Positions 10,044-20,942 of a DNA stretch of 64,000 bases are shown here, piece after piece. Position numbers and translations under genes: made by a program. The stretch is taken from contig WOAB01000893.1 in the NCBI GenBank assembly GCA_027886185.1, positions 3,162,001 through 3,226,000 of the forward strand. Reading direction: 5' to 3'. Source of the DNA: Rheum nobile. Taxonomy: Eukaryota; Streptophyta; Magnoliopsida; Caryophyllales; Polygonaceae. The notes below the pieces were generated by a model. The model was given only the letters and a program-made list of their open reading frames with translations, ran no database searches and was not told where the DNA came from. Position 1 is the stretch's first letter, and each line of letters opens with the position of its first letter.

Positions 10044-11376
10044 TGACAGGCCTAAAGTCGTATGCCTAATCAAAGAAATCCTAAAGTACCTACTAAAGAG
10101 TATAGCAAGCAAGTCAGGGTCGAACCCAAGGGAATCAGGTTATCAATTCTTGTGTCTTTCAAGTCACCAACTAGGAACTAGGGAGGGTTTGTATGATTTC
10201 TTAGTGACCAAGTAACAAGTAAACAAGTTCGCAAGTAAAGGTTGTGAATATGGTTGGGAAAAGAGCTACACCTGACAAAGATCCACACAACAAGAGATAT
10301 GGTTGATCACTGAATTCTATTAGTCTCAAGTTCTTATCTTTCTTATAGTTGTCCTTATCCCGATCTTAGGTAATTATTAGTTCTACCAGCCCTAATAGTA
10401 CTTATTACCAAATCAAATCCGAAAACCTTCAAGACTCGATAAAGCAATAGCATTCAACCAATGATTCAACAAGATACATGCAATAGAAACAACCCGTTAC
10501 TATAACATGCAATTAACTCTCTCTCACGATGAACACTCGCAACCCGCTTATGTAAATCGTGTTTGCTACTAGATATGCAACCCGAACCCGGAATTGACAA
10601 GTCCTAGCTATATGGATAATATCAATAAACCTAGGTGATCAGTCTAGATAAATCAATAAGATTCAATAAACATTCAAGCGCAAGAGAATTAATCCAACTA
10701 GATAGGAAATCGAACAAGAGTAGAAAACTCACAACCAATCAATTGAAGGCTTCAAAATGTCAAGTGCAACAATGGAAGCTTAGTTCTTCATAAGGTTTGT
10801 GAGAGAAAAACTAAGATAGGTGGCAACTAGGGTTTTTCTAAACAAAGTCTTAGAAATAAACTTAAATACTAGGGCAAATAATCCAGAAATAAATAAAAGG
10901 AAATAACAAAAACTTGGAAACAAAGTTTCAGAATTAAAATAAAAGTAAATAGAAATCTCGGAAATAAATCCGGAAAAGTCTTCAGCACGTCGTCACCGCG
11001 GGTGCGGCAACACCCACCGCTGGGTGCGGTGGATCTCCAGAGGCTCCAGCTTCTGCGACACTTTCGTAGAAACACCATAACTTTTGATTCCCAACTCAGA
11101 TTGCGCTCATATTTTGAGGACTTGCAGTAGACTTCAAGATCTAACTCCTCGAATTGGAATCACTCCATTTGGACATCTGAGTAAAGAGAACGAACCAATT
11201 GAATTCAACACACTGTCCTTCTACTCTTCAATGCACTTCAAACCTCTGTAAATCTCATGATTTCTTCACTTCTAGTCTTCTCTTCCGGATTACAGAATAA
11301 CCATCAAATCATATCCAAACATCACCTAAATCATGCTAATAACCACTAGATGCGCTATATAATATATCGCATATCA
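10044..11376 (-). repeat. 3' LTR of Athila-like copy 1
   Basis: From TGACAGGCCTAAAG to CGCATATCA on the + text, 1333 bp. It contains two GC-rich CACCGCGGGTGCGG-type units near 10995-11035 and, just beyond them (11080-11215), the reverse complement of the ~180-bp module shared with CRM-like LTRs. Confidence 0.92.
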
Positions 11377-12731
11377 AATTCCCCCATACTTAGACCTTTA
11401 CTCGTCCCGAGTAAGCTAAAAACTGAACTCACTCCATCAATCATGCTCCAAGGCCTCATGAAGTACAAGAAAATATGACACTAGTAGTTACAACACATCA
11501 ACAATAAGCTCCAAGACAACCAAAAACACAACACCAAATCACCACACACAACCAAGCTTAGAAGGAAAGCATAGTACTTCCCCCAAGCTTATCCCGAACA
11601 CCATAGAGTGAGTAACAATCTAATCATAGCCTCTATCTATCTTCTTATCGCTCCAGAGTGACCTACCCAAATCCTCCTTATATCACCTCTTCTTATGTCA
11701 CCACGCTAGGTAAAATGATGATTCCTAAAAATCACTCTTCTTCTTTTCACTCATTTTGCCAAGGCGCCCTTTCGGGTTTTCACCAAGCCACTCATTTCAT
11801 TTTTCAATAGATGGGCTCACAATATACTCACATCACTCTTGACCAATTATTACCCCAGCCTAATGCTGGTCCAATCCACCTGCTTATTACCTAGGCCGCC
11901 ATTTCGGATTTTCGACCTATCCTAGGATTTATATTTTAGCCTTTTTTCAAATTTTTGGCTCTTTTCATTTTTTTCTTCTTCTCAACGACATAGCAAGTAT
12001 AGAACCCTCTCCCATACTTCAACATTGCATTGTCCTCAATGTAATGAAAGACAAAAGAATAGAAGCACAAGGAAGAGCAAAAAATAACTCACAGACGCCG
12101 CCGAGTTGGCTTGGAGACGTACGTTGTTGCTGGCGGTAAAACAATGAACGCTCAGGTCTCTGGTGTTGCGCGGGATCTTCTTAATCAATAATCTTCTCCT
12201 ACCGTGCAACCAAAAGGAAACCACTTTGGTGAGTAGTGGTATAGCAAAGATGTCGGGGTTGCACGGCCTTCTAAGAACACATAGTGGAGCCCATATGTAA
12301 TTATGGTGGGGGCTCTAGTGTTCCTCCTCCTCAGCTGTCGATTGTAGGGCCATCATCGTTGCCAAATAATGTGGGGTGAATGTCTCTTCCTTGACAACAT
12401 GATGCGCACCTTCTCCACGGGGAACTCCGGACAGCTGGCCTACGGTAGAACTATTTTTTTTGTTTTGTTTTTGTAAATCCGTTTAAGGTTTTTTCGGATT
12501 TTTTTTTTATAGAAAACAACAGAAAGTAAAGGGGTGCCCACCGCGGGTGCGGTGGGCTGCTCACCGCAGGTGCGGTGAGCTCTCCAGAAACCTCCTCATG
12601 CTCCTGCAGGAAAACTAAAAGACAATTAAATGGAACTAAAACAATACGAAAATTTAACTTACCTAACTTGGGTTGCCTCCCAAGCAGCGCCTTAGTTAAT
12701 GTCGTTGGCTCGACATGAGGCTCAGACAATC
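11377..12731 (-). other. Post-gag non-coding region of Athila-like copy 1
   Basis: No convincing ORF. On the - strand, in order from gag: a conserved block after the gag stop (12670-12715), GC-rich units (12539-12581), an internal polypurine-like tract (12005-12020), two CCCGAAAGGG-type mini-hairpins (11899-11908, altered; 11767-11776), and the true polypurine tract next to the LTR (11377-11392). The same order occurs in copy 2. Confidence 0.7.
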
Positions 12732-15590
12732 TCAATCCACAGCATCGGGTTCCTTAGGTACCCTCTCATTCAGCACCTCCTTCCTGAACCAATCATGGAA
12801 AGGTTTGAACCTTAGACCATTCCTCTTCTTCAGGGGCTCCTCCATCTTGGCATTCGTAGTCGTCTTCTCCCCATACTTAGATCGATCAGGGGGGTGTTTA
12901 ACTTCAACTTTAGGGGCCTGCACCATAGAAGGAACGAGATTCTCGCTCGGAGTTAGCACAGTGGGGCCAATGCCCAAAAGAGAAGTAGGAGACTCACCCT
13001 TCTCATCCAATAAAGCCGTGACTTCCTGCAGATTAGAAGATACAGTAATACCGACAGGCAAGTCAACTATGGGATCCTCTATTATAGGTTGCAATTCATC
13101 CAAAGGGTTAGGAATCATTACATCAACAAAGTTTAAAGAGGTGTTAATGACAGGTTTCATATCATAAATGTTATATTCAACTCCATCCCCATCAAATTCC
13201 ATAGTTAATTTCCCACTTCTAACATCAATTGTGGTATTTGCAGTTTTCATGAATGGTCTACCTAACAACATATGTGCACCTGTACCACCACCCATATCAA
13301 GTACATAAAAATCAGTGGGAAAAATCAACTTATCTACCATAACAAGGACATCCTCAACAACCCCTTTCGGGTAGATATTGGTTCCATCAGCTAATTGAAT
13401 AACTAGCCTAGTGTCCTGTAATGGTGGCAGATCAAGAGTCTCATAAAATGACAATGATAAGACATTAATAGCTGCACCAAGATCTAACATAGCTTTATCA
13501 ATCTTTGTCTCACCAATGACGCAAGGGATAGAAAACATACCTGGATCACTGCACTTCTTGGGCAGGCGTCTTTGAAACACAGCAGATACTTGCTCGCTCA
13601 CCTGGACCTGCTTCGTTTGCTTCTGCTTTTGTTTCCTCTTGATTGTGCAAAGTTCCTTCAAGAAACGAGCATATTTGGGAATACTTTTAACAAGTTTGAG
13701 TAAATGGATGTTTACCTCGCACTTGCTAAACGTCTCGAAGAGGTCCTTGTCGTCGATAAATCTCCTCTCCTTAAGCGCCTCTGGGAATGGGGCGGGTGGC
13801 TTCTCAAAACCGAGAGGAGGGAAGTACGAACGAACATAGGTGTCCACGTAAGGTTCTTTAACAGATCCAGGAGATCCGCCGCGGGTGCGGTCAACATCCA
13901 CCGCGGGGTGCGGTGCATCCCCATAAAATTCTCGAGAAACAGTACCGTCACCGCGGGGTGCGGTGCCTCCCACCGCGGGGTGCGGTGGACTCGACAGAAC
14001 ATTCTGATCCTCTTCTGTATTCTCACCATGGGTGCGGTCCTCCCACCGCGGGTGCGGTGATATTGAAGGGGCCTTAGTTTTCTCTACCATTGGGTGCGGT
14101 GAAAGTGGAGCAGGGTGCGGTTGTTCCTCTGGAGTCCCACCGCGGGTGCGGTCAGCTTGCCGCGGGTGCGGTGAACACGACAGAGAGTTCTCATCTTCTG
14201 CGTCGTCCTCTTCAACATTGGGAGCGACGTTCAGCTGATTACCACTTTGAAGCATCACAACACTAACATTTGCTCGTGGGTTCACTACCGTTTGAGATGG
14301 TAGATTTCCCGAAATCTTTGCATCGATCCTTGTGATGGCTTCAGCCATTTGGGTCATCTGATTCTCTAAATTCTTTATGCTCGACCCCGTAGCTTGAACA
14401 TGAGTAGTGAAATGTTTCGTCAAAGCTTGGAGCATATCTTCAGTTGAGGCAGACGTACCCGGTTGTTGATCTTGCGACCTTTGTAGAAATTGAGGTCTTG
14501 GCTGTTGTTGTTGTTGAAACTGAGGTTGCTGTTGTTGACTCGGTTGATCCCTCCATCTGAAATTTGGGTGGTCTCTCCATCCCGGATTATATGTGCTGGA
14601 GTAGGGATCGTTCCGAGGTCTTGGAGGTCTATAACCTCCTACATGGTTCACCTCAGCATTCGGATCATCTTGCAATTGAGGACATGCATCGGTGGGGCGA
14701 AATTGATCAGCACAAATCCCACATGCTTTGAGTTGTTGAGGAGCTCCTTGCAGCGTTAGTCTCCTCACCATGTCCTTCAATTCAGCAATATCTCTTGCAA
14801 ACTCAGGGCGGTTGGAGTCCACAACATTGACTCCTCTTTTGGTAGAAGTTCTACCGAAGTTTCTTGTCCCCTCTGCCATCTCCTGAATCTTTTCCATGGC
14901 TGCTACCGGCGTTGTGTTGAGAATGTTGCCACCACATGCAGCATCAACGATCCTTCTCTCATGATCCAACAAACCATTGTAGAGATAAAGCACTAGATCT
15001 TGAGTAGTGTACCCGTGGAATGGACAGCTTGAGCAAAGTCTCTTGAACCTCTCATAATACTCGTACAGAGTCTCGTCAGTTTCTTGCTCAATGTTGCTTA
15101 TAGCCTTCTTCAAGTTGTTCGCCTTCTTGGCAGGAAAGTATTTTTCCAGAAAGGCCTTGTGAAGCTTGTTCCACGTGTCTATGCTTCCAGTGGGGAGATG
15201 GTAATACCAATCATCAGCTGTGTCCTTGAGGGTGAACCCGAAAGCTCTCATCTTGATTTGTTCCTCAGTGACGTTCGTCGGTTTTATGCTCATGCAGACA
15301 GTGTGGAATTTACACATGTGCTTGATTGGGTCCTCTCCACTCAGTCCATGGAATGACGGGAGCAAATGAATCAGCCCCGACTTCAGTTCAAAATTCACGC
15401 CATCTCCTATGGCGGGGATTGTCACAGCTAGTGGTTGCATAGTCAGATTCGGCGCAGTCAATTGCCAAAGCGTTTGGTCACCCATTGCAGCTTGTGGGGT
15501 GGTGTGTTCTCTGCGGTTCCTGTGGAACGTCCTGTCGATCTCTGGATCTAAATCAACAAGTGGATTATCAGTAGCACGGGTGTGGACCAT
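12732..15590 (-). CDS. Athila-like gag-protease, intact
   Basis: About 952 residues if started at MVHTRATDNPLVDLD (15590); an upstream in-frame Met at 15632 is less likely. Capsid occupies roughly residues 60-260 (GLIHLLPSFHGLSGEDPIKH, FLEKYFPAKKANNLKKAI, YYERFKRLC). A cysteine-containing motif (CGICADQFRPTDACP) follows near 305. A Gln-rich linker (QQQQPQFQQQQQP) follows, then a Pro/His/Arg-rich linker coded by repeated GC-rich units (13860-14175). The aspartic protease-like domain has AMLDLGAAINVL as active site and LLGRPFMKTANT near its end. The ORF has no internal stop although the element lacks pol, so it would depend on another element for RT and integrase. Confidence 0.9.
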   Translation of the reverse strand: MVHTRATDNPLVDLDPEIDRTFHRNRREHTTPQAAMGDQTLWQLTAPNLTMQPLAVTIPAIGDGVNFELKSGLIHLLPSFHGLSGEDPIKHMCKFHTVCMSIKPTNVTEEQIKMRAFGFTLKDTADDWYYHLPTGSIDTWNKLHKAFLEKYFPAKKANNLKKAISNIEQETDETLYEYYERFKRLCSSCPFHGYTTQDLVLYLYNGLLDHERRIVDAACGGNILNTTPVAAMEKIQEMAEGTRNFGRTSTKRGVNVVDSNRPEFARDIAELKDMVRRLTLQGAPQQLKACGICADQFRPTDACPQLQDDPNAEVNHVGGYRPPRPRNDPYSSTYNPGWRDHPNFRWRDQPSQQQQPQFQQQQQPRPQFLQRSQDQQPGTSASTEDMLQALTKHFTTHVQATGSSIKNLENQMTQMAEAITRIDAKISGNLPSQTVVNPRANVSVVMLQSGNQLNVAPNVEEDDAEDENSLSCSPHPRQADRTRGGTPEEQPHPAPLSPHPMVEKTKAPSISPHPRWEDRTHGENTEEDQNVLSSPPHPAVGGTAPRGDGTVSREFYGDAPHPAVDVDRTRGGSPGSVKEPYVDTYVRSYFPPLGFEKPPAPFPEALKERRFIDDKDLFETFSKCEVNIHLLKLVKSIPKYARFLKELCTIKRKQKQKQTKQVQVSEQVSAVFQRRLPKKCSDPGMFSIPCVIGETKIDKAMLDLGAAINVLSLSFYETLDLPPLQDTRLVIQLADGTNIYPKGVVEDVLVMVDKLIFPTDFYVLDMGGGTGAHMLLGRPFMKTANTTIDVRSGKLTMEFDGDGVEYNIYDMKPVINTSLNFVDVMIPNPLDELQPIIEDPIVDLPVGITVSSNLQEVTALLDEKGESPTSLLGIGPTVLTPSENLVPSMVQAPKVEVKHPPDRSKYGEKTTTNAKMEEPLKKRNGLRFKPFHDWFRKEVLNERVPKEPDAVD
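13860..14175 (-). repeat. Intragenic cluster of GC-rich palindromic units (gag linker, copy 1)
   Basis: About ten units of CACCGCGGGTGCGGTG and variants, spaced irregularly and read through by the gag frame as PHPR/RTRGG-type peptides. Orientation alternates. Several are followed by CTCCAGA or its complement. Confidence 0.85.
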
Positions 15591-15648
15591 AAGATAGATC
15601 CACACCAAAGTCGGTAACAAACAAAAACACAAAAACAGAAATTTTGAA

Positions 15649-15666
15649 TCCCCGACAATGGGGCCA
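15649..15666 (-). other. Primer-binding site of Athila-like copy 1
   Basis: The - strand reads TGGCCCCATTGTCGGGGA, four bases inside the 5' LTR. It resembles the complement of the tRNA-Asp 3' end (TGGCGCCGTTGCCGGGGA) with three changes. Copy 2 has only one change. Confidence 0.75.
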
Positions 15667-15670
15667 AATT

Positions 15671-16620
15671 TGACAGGCCTAAAGTCGTATGCCTAATCAA
15701 AGAAATCCTAAAGTACCTACTAAAGAGTATAGCAAGCAAGTCAGGGTCGAACCCAAGGGAATCAGGTTATCAATTCTTGTGTCTTTCAAGTCACCAACTA
15801 GGAACTAGGGGGGGTTTGTATGATTTCTTAGTGACCAAGTAACAAGTAAACAAGTTCGCAAGTAAAGGTTGTGAATATGGTTGGAAAAAGAGCTACACCT
15901 GACAAAGATTCACACAACAAGAGATATGGTTGATCACTGAATTCTATTAGTCTCAAGTTCTTATCTTTCTTATAGTTGTCCTTATCCCGATCTTAGGTAA
16001 TTATTAGTTCTACCAGCCCTAATAGTACTTATTATCAAATCAAATCCGAAAACCTTCAAGACTTGATAAAGCAATAGCATTCAACCAAGGATTCAACAAG
16101 ATACATGCAATAGAAATAACCCGTTACTATAACATGCAATTAACTCTCTCTCACGATGAACATTCGCAACCCGCTTATGTAAATCGTGTTTTCTACTAGA
16201 TATGCAACCCGAACCCGGAATCACAAATCCTAGCAATTAGGAAGATATCAATAGACCTAGGTAGCTACTCTAGATAAATCAACATAAACCAATAAACATT
16301 CAAGCACAAGAGAATTAATCCAACTAGATAGGAAATCGAACAAGAGTAGAAAACTCACAACCAATCAATTGAAGGCTTCAAAATGTCAAGTGCAACAATG
16401 GAAGCTTAGTTCTTCATAGGGTTTGTGAGAGAAAAACTAAGATAGGTAAATCCCATGATTTCTTCTACTCTTTAATGCACTTCAAACCTCTGTAAATCCC
16501 ATGATTTCTTCACTTCTAGTCTTCTCTTCCAAATTACAGAATAACCATCAAATCATATCCAAACATCACCTAAATCATGCTAATAACCACTAGATGCGCT
16601 ATACAATATATCGCATATAA
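15671..16620 (-). repeat. 5' LTR of Athila-like copy 1, internally deleted
   Basis: 950 bp against 1333 bp for its partner. A deletion near 16446 removes the segment with the GC-rich units and much of the shared module (compare 10822-11225). The outermost base differs (CATATAA rather than CATATCA). Confidence 0.88.
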
Positions 16621-17133
16621 GTGACTCATCTCCCTTTGTCCTACAAGGTTAGTATGCATAGGAGAAATAATAGTAGGAGGAAGAGGGTCATAAAGAGGGT
16701 TATAAGAGTTCAAACCTCAGGGCATACTTGTGACTTGGACATTAGGCATTGGATTGGAGGCCATACCTTGCAAGGAGAGACTAACAAATGCACTTGTCAT
16801 GGTCAAAGAAGGGGCGGTGCTAGCGTCGATGTAGCTCGGCACTTGCGGCGGAGCTAGGGCGTTGGAGGAGCCTATGGGTATAGCATTGGCTCCCGTGGCG
16901 CACCATAGGCCACTCGGGTTGTAGTAGCCCGATTGGTCCGTCCGTGAAGAGCTTGATACCCTTGCGTCACTTGTATCCATCCTAGCTTCTAGTCTCCTAA
17001 GGGCGGCTTGAGTAGCGGTATGAGTGGCTTCACTAGCATCAAATCTTTCCTCCATTTGTTGAAGTGCAGCCAAAATTGTGGCCGTGGATGAGAGGCCACG
17101 TGGGGAGGAATGAGGACTATGGTCGCCACTCAT
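16621..17133 (-). pseudogene. Gag N-terminus of element A
   Basis: Starts at MSGDHSPHSSPRGLSS (17133). It contains a helical region with MEERFDASEATHTATQAALR and LEARMDTSDARVSS, matching the coiled N-terminal gag pattern of elements E and B. An in-frame TGA near 16715 follows VQVTSMP. The same frame then remains open to 16621 and continues at 10043, on the other side of the Athila-like insertion. Host gag interrupted by a later element. Confidence 0.8.
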
Positions 17134-17718
17134 CTTGCTAGCTTACACTTAAGACAACACACAAACTCAAATAATCCAAATAATGGACCTTGCGCACACA
17201 AGGGCCCCAAAACTGAAATTTAAGAGCAAGAACTTCAAAGGAAACTCAAATGAAAATAAGGTTACGAGCTAGGAGTCCTTTAGAGAGTTAAGAGACAAAT
17301 GCAACCCAAAAGTGTTCAAGAAAATGCAACCACACACAAGAAGATCAAAGATGGTACTAAACACCCTTGTTCTTATTCGACTTTACAAAATGGTTTTCTC
17401 TCCTAAACAACTTTGATTTTGAGTACACACTAGTCCCTTATGTTGGCTCACTTTTTCTTGGATTGTCCCTTTTTTCTTTTTTTGACAATCCGGATTTTTC
17501 CGAGTCCAAACACTTTTTCAAGGGCAAGCACTAGGGTATGGAAGGTGGGATTCTAACCCACTACTCTTCCACACCTTTTCTAGGCTTGAGGAAGCTTGGG
17601 ATTGAACCAAGAATCTCCCTTACACATACACACAACTTTCTTACTCGTGACAATTTCTCACAACAATTACACTTGCAACAAATTCAGATTTTGACAACAC
17701 CTTAGTCGAACTTACAAA
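17134..17718 (-). other. Gag leader of element A (primer site lost)
   Basis: No ORF of note. The sequence resembles the leader of element B (23048-23600): both have a GGACC(TT/CC)...CGC(ACA)AGGG(C/T)CCCAAAACTGAA stretch near the gag start and TTTTTCTTGG(A/T) blocks. It should end with a primer-binding site next to the LTR but runs directly into the middle of the LTR at 17719, so a deletion removed that site. Confidence 0.6.
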
Positions 17719-18099
17719 CAAGTTGGTGGGCACGAGGGGCGACTTCCCTAGGCGCTCCTCTTGGAAAATGGAGGCTTACCTAGTGCTAGACAACATGCAA
17801 AAAGTGGGCCTAGAGAATTCAAAAAGAGCCATTGGAGATTGTCTCCCTTTCAAGGCTAAAAATGCTAGGCGGGCTTGAGAATGGGTTGGGCCTCTAGGCG
17901 AGTTACGAGCTCTTGGCTTGGGCCCCTTGGCACACCTTGAGAGTATAGGCCCTTGAGAAGGTCCTCATGAAGTCCCTTAGCCATGGAGCGTGTGAGCCTC
18001 CTTGGTTGGTCTTGGTCTTCCTTGGCATCGCCGCTTGCATGGCTTGACTTAGTCTCCTTGGCTCTTGGCTCTTGGTCTTGTGGATGTGATATCACATCA
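17719..18099 (-). repeat. Truncated 5' LTR of element A
   Basis: Matches 4252-4645 nearly base for base. The half of the LTR next to the primer site (equivalent of 3798-4251) is missing. Confidence 0.85.
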
Positions 18100-19551
18100 T
18101 CATCCCCTCCCCCCCCCCCCCCCCCCCCCCCCCCCGTCAAAAGTATTTGACCTCGAATCAGGCCCTAGTTACTCCTCTTCTTCGTCCACCAAGTAGGGAG
18201 TGAGGTCAGCCACATTGAACACATCATGGACACCATAGACGGGAGGCAACTCCAACCTATACCCATTGTTGTTGATGTTCTCCAAGACTTGTAATGGACC
18301 ATCACCTCTAGGCTTGAGCTTGTGTAGGTGCACCAACACAAGATCTTCGGGCTCCAAGATTAGCTCATTTCTCTTCTTATTGACCAGCTTGGTGTATTGC
18401 GTGGTCCGTCATTCACTTCCATGACTTGCAAGCATAAGGCACCAAATCGAGAGGAGTAATTGGATTCCAACCATACACTACCTCGAATGGTGTCTTCTTG
18501 GTGGCGGAGTGGACTGCCTTGTATAAGCAAACTTCATGAAAGGCAAGCAATCTTCCCACCTACGCAAGTTAGTCTTAAGCAAAGCTCTAAGCAAAGCGCC
18601 AAGAGTTCAATTTACTACCTTAGTTTGCCCATCGGTTTGTGGATGGCATGTAGTAGAGAAATGCAGCTTGGTCCCTAGCTTAGACCATAAGGACTTCCAA
18701 AAATAGCTCAAGTACTTAACATCACGATCAGAGACGATAGTATGTGGAATGCCATGAAGTCTAACAATATGCTCAAAGAATAGACTAGCAACATTAGAGG
18801 CATCATCAGTTTTATGACATGCAATGAAATGAGCCATCTTGCTAATTCTATCCACAACCACAAATATAGAGTCTCTTCCTTTCCTAGCCCTAGGGAGACC
18901 AAGTACAAAATCCATAGATATGTTTTCCCAAGGCCTATGAGGAAGTGGCAAAGGAGTGTAAAACCCATGTGGATTTAGCTTGGACTTTGCTTGCCTACAA
19001 GTAACACATGATGCACAAAATCTCTCAACATCCCTATGCATGTGTGGCCAGTAGAAATGATCCTTGAGGGCTAGTAAGGCCTTAGTTACACCAAAGTGTC
19101 CCATAAGACCTCCACCATGAGTCTCTTGGACCAACAATCTACGACAAGATCCACTTTGTATACACAACCTAATTCCTTTAAAAAGATATCCTTCATGCAA
19201 ATAGTTTTGATCCTTACTTCCTAAGGTTAAGCATGCTTAATACAATTAAGAAATTCAGGATCTAAAGCATACAAATCCTTCATGAAAGAGAATTTTAGCA
19301 TGTGTGCATCTAGAGTAGATAGGAGGGCATACCTTCTTGACAAAGCATCAGCCATCACATTTTCGTTTCCCTTCTTATGCTTGATCACATAAGGGAAAGC
19401 TTCAATGGACTCCACCCACTTGGCGTGACGCTTGATTAGCTTTCTTTGACCCCTTAGATACTTGAGGGCCTCATGATCGAATGGATGACAAACTCCCTTA
19501 GAAGAAGGTAGTGTTGCCATCTCTTGAGGACTCTAACAAGGGCTAGGAGCT
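18100..19551 (-). pseudogene. Pol remains of CRM-like element D, first copy
   Basis: Reading the - strand: part of RNase H (HPFDHEALKYLRGQRKLIKRH, 19520-19227), the integrase zinc finger (HGGGLMGHFGV, CASCVTCRQAKSK) and catalytic core (MDFVLGLPRARKGRD, SDRDVKYL, PQTDGQT), then the C-terminus (FNVADLTPYLVDEEEE) at 18357-18169. Stops and small frameshifts occur near 18606, 18358 and 19200. The coding tail is joined through a 27-base C run (18109-18135) to element A's LTR. Before A inserted it would have run into D's own LTR (2746-3792). It is interrupted near 19551 by the LTR of element B. Confidence 0.82.
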
Positions 19552-20148
19552 TGATGTGAATCAAGGATCGGGAATGACACGGTGCAAGGAATGGCTCGAA
19601 AGTTCTTCAACTCGGCAATCAATTTCCAGAAATGTGACCTGAATTGAACAGGCTCGTTCTCTCTCGTATGGGGTTGGAATTGAGTGATTCCAAAGCCCAG
19701 AGTTAGGTCTTGAAGTTTAGTTTATTCCTTCCAAAATTGTGAATTTTCTGGGTAGGGAATAAAAAGATATGCCAGTTTTACTGAGATGCTGCTAAAAGAT
19801 CCGGGATAGAAATCTGAGATGGTGAGAGTGTTGATGATGATGATGGATGCAACGGACTGAGATGGTGGAAGTTGAAGGGATAAGTGCTCTCCTTGGCTGG
19901 ATATTACGCACCAACAAGAAGGAGCAAGGGATATGAGCACTCTTTGATGGATATGACGCACCAACAAAGAAGCTCTTGAATCCGATCTTGGATATGACTC
20001 ACCAAGGAAGGATTCAAGTGTTTTTGGAGAGCTTGATGTTACTCACAAACTCAGGAAAAGAGAGCTTCAAATGATTTCTCAATGAGAGTTTTTCTTAATC
20101 AAATTCAAAACTAAGTAAAACATAAGGGAGAGACGACTACCTATAGAG
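18758..20148. repeat. Tandem duplication, unit 1 (1391 bp)
   Basis: Unit starts AGTCTAACAATATGC and ends CTATAGAG; it covers part of D integrase/RNase H plus 597 bp of a B LTR. The next unit follows immediately and no difference was seen in the stretches compared. Confidence 0.92.
19552..20148 (-). repeat. Partial B-subfamily LTR in duplication unit 1
   Basis: First 597 bp of the LTR at 20943-22018, cut by the tandem-duplication junction. It includes the shared LTR module (about 19620-19800) and the GGATATGACGCACCAA repeats. Confidence 0.88.
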
Positions 20149-20942
20149 AGTCTAACAATATGCTCAAAGAATAGACTAGCAACATTAGAGGCATCATCAG
20201 TTTTATGACATGCAATGAAATGAGCCATCTTGCTAATTCTATCCACAACCACAAATATAGAGTCTCTTCCTTTCCTAGCCCTAGGGAGACCAAGTACAAA
20301 ATCCATAGATATGTTTTCCCAAGGCCTATGAGGAAGTGGCAAAGGAGTGTAAAACCCATGTGGATTTAGCTTGGACTTTGCTTGCCTACAAGTAACACAT
20401 GATGCACAAAATCTCTCAACATCCCTATGCATGTGTGGCCAGTAGAAATGATCCTTGAGGGCTAGTAAGGCCTTAGTTACACCAAAGTGTCCCATAAGAC
20501 CTCCACCATGAGTCTCTTGGACCAACAATCTACGACAAGATCCACTTTGTATACACAACCTAATTCCTTTAAAAAGATATCCTTCATGCAAATAGTTTTG
20601 ATCCTTACTTCCTAAGGTTAAGCATGCTTAATACAATTAAGAAATTCAGGATCTAAAGCATACAAATCCTTCATGAAAGAGAATTTTAGCATGTGTGCAT
20701 CTAGAGTAGATAGGAGGGCATACCTTCTTGACAAAGCATCAGCCATCACATTTTCGTTTCCCTTCTTATGCTTGATCACATAAGGGAAAGCTTCAATGGA
20801 CTCCACCCACTTGGCGTGACGCTTGATTAGCTTTCTTTGACCCCTTAGATACTTGAGGGCCTCATGATCGAATGGATGACAAACTCCCTTAGAAGAAGGT
20901 AGTGTTGCCATCTCTTGAGGACTCTAACAAGGGCTAGGAGCT
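20149..20942 (-). pseudogene. Pol remains of element D, duplicated copy
   Basis: Copy of 18758-19551: the integrase zinc finger and start of the core (20591-20149) and part of RNase H (20911-20618). Cut at the left by the duplication junction and at the right by the B LTR, inside the RNase H box KLLALVRVL. No independent information beyond the first copy. Confidence 0.8.

Larger units (their letters stand above)
10044..16620 (-). mobile_element. Athila-like Ty3/gypsy element without pol, copy 1
   Basis: Bounded by TGACAGG (10044) and CGCATATAA (16620), flanked by a perfect 5-bp duplication GTGAC at 10039-10043 and 16621-16625. LTRs are 10044-11376 and 15671-16620. The interior holds one gag-protease ORF and a ~1.35-kb non-coding stretch; no RT, RNase H, integrase or env-like ORF is present. 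The primer-binding site resembles tRNA-Asp, as in Athila. Copy 2 at 49301-56285 has the same layout, so lack of pol is a property of the family. Confidence 0.92.
3798..18099 (-). mobile_element. CRM-like Ty3/gypsy element A (nested, defective)
   Basis: Order on the - strand: truncated 5' LTR (17719-18099), leader, gag N-terminus (16621-17133), Athila-like insertion (10044-16620), gag-protease (8449-10043), a foreign ~0.95-kb insert, RT-RNase H (5469-7505), integrase (4411-5532), polypurine tract, 3' LTR (3798-4645). CRM assignment rests on protease signature IDGGSCC, a pol ORF that runs into the 3' LTR, and a basic C-terminal tail (RRLTRSMAKGLHEDLLKGL). It is defective: truncated LTR, lost primer site, frameshift before integrase, an altered RT residue, and insertions. 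Confidence 0.8.

Noticed and set aside
13712..14060. + strand ORFs over the GC unit cluster in copy 1
   Set aside because: Palindromic GC units leave several frames open on both strands; the gag frame on the - strand is continuous for more than 900 codons and explains the region.
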